Shown piece after piece: positions 30,520 to 30,778 of a stretch of 30,778 nt of DNA. The stretch's first letter is position 1, and the number at the start of each line of letters is the position of its first letter. A program made the translations under genes and the position numbers. This DNA is from an uncultured Oscillospiraceae bacterium (lineage in GTDB: Bacteria > Bacillota > Clostridia > Oscillospirales > Oscillospiraceae). Under the pieces are notes generated by a model that saw only the letters and a list, made by a program, of their open reading frames with translations, made no database searches and was not told the DNA's origin. The stretch lies in assembly GCA_934561515.1 (NCBI GenBank), contig CAKTGM010000021.1, positions 1-30,778 on the forward strand, given 5' to 3'.

Positions 30520-30778
30520 ATGGTCGATTTTCTGGAATTCTTACGAAATACCTCCTATCCCGGCCGCGGCATTCTGGTCGGAAAGGACCGCGTCTACTAC
30601 TTCATCATGGGCCGCAGCGAAAACAGCCGCAACCGCGTCTTCGTGAAGACGGAGGACGGCATCCGCACCGAGGCGCATGACCCCGCCAGGCTGGCAGACC
30701 CCAGCCTCATCATCTACCATCCCGTGCGCACGATGGGGAGTGACCTCGTCGTGACGAACGGCGACCAGACCGACACCA
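30520..30778 (+). CDS. IMP cyclohydrolase, PurO-like family (5' part)
   Basis: The first 86 codons of a protein matching the IMP_cyclohyd family (archaeal PurO-like), with blocks SYPGRGI, YYFIMGRSENSRNRVF, DPSLIIYHPVR and TNGDQTD. It would close formyl-AICAR to IMP, the last step of the pathway. Most bacteria do this with the C-terminal... N-terminal MGS-like part of bifunctional PurH; a separate enzyme here predicts a stand-alone AICAR transformylase just beyond the window. AAAAGGAG lies 8 bases before the ATG, 2 bp after the purN stop. The gene runs off the right edge. Confidence 0.9.
   Translation, partial: MVDFLEFLRNTSYPGRGILVGKDRVYYFIMGRSENSRNRVFVKTEDGIRTEAHDPARLADPSLIIYHPVRTMGSDLVVTNGDQTDT

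Overview
The window looks like chromosomal core sequence from a high-G+C, strictly anaerobic gut clostridium, most likely Oscillospiraceae/Ruminococcaceae. The evidence is the Firmicutes ylxM-ffh-rpsP-khpA order, sigma-A promoters with 17-bp spacers, AGGAGG-type ribosome binding sites, a YfmF/YfmH pair, an ECF transporter S component, a DUF1836 regulator, a ZTP riboswitch, and an [FeFe] hydrogenase. The taxon is an inference from gene content. I see no phage genes, insertion sequences or CRISPR arrays.

Layout. 1-2640 (minus): the start of an AT-rich lipoprotein gene, then the ylxM-ffh-rpsP-khpA operon, which ends at a strong terminator without the usual rimM-trmD-rplS. 2788-7321 (plus): M16 peptidase-like pair yfmF/yfmH, lgt, and a MocR-type regulator cut short just before a tRNA-Thr(CGU) gene. 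7625-9944 (plus): a lipoprotein and a CPA2-type cation/proton antiporter whose promoter lies between nested inverted repeats. 10005-12932: two divergent pairs, degV with a DUF1836 regulator (three near-perfect palindromes between them) and an ECF S component with a uridine-kinase-like protein. 12914-14934: a YeiH-type exporter divergent from its likely LysR regulator. 14977-18807 (minus): proB-proA-amidohydrolase-phosphoesterase. 18991-22519 (minus): a LysR regulator, then an [FeFe] hydrogenase with a NuoF-like partner that lacks its FMN/NADH half. 22763-25599 (minus): a tandem OB-fold SSB and the serC-serA operon. 26040-30778 (plus): the purine operon purEC-F-M-N plus an archaeal-type IMP cyclohydrolase, preceded by a ZTP riboswitch and its terminator.

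How the genes work together. The right end makes IMP under control of a sensor for ZMP/ZTP, the intermediate that accumulates when 10-formyl-tetrahydrofolate is short. The serine operon next to it makes the main one-carbon donor. The proline operon carries a prolidase-like enzyme that could add salvage to synthesis. The hydrogenase belongs to fermentative H2 metabolism, but its electron source is unclear because the usual diaphorase domain is missing.

The points most worth a second look are the PurF without its N-terminal nucleophilic cysteine, the truncated hydrogenase partner, and the palindrome cluster between degV and the DUF1836 gene.
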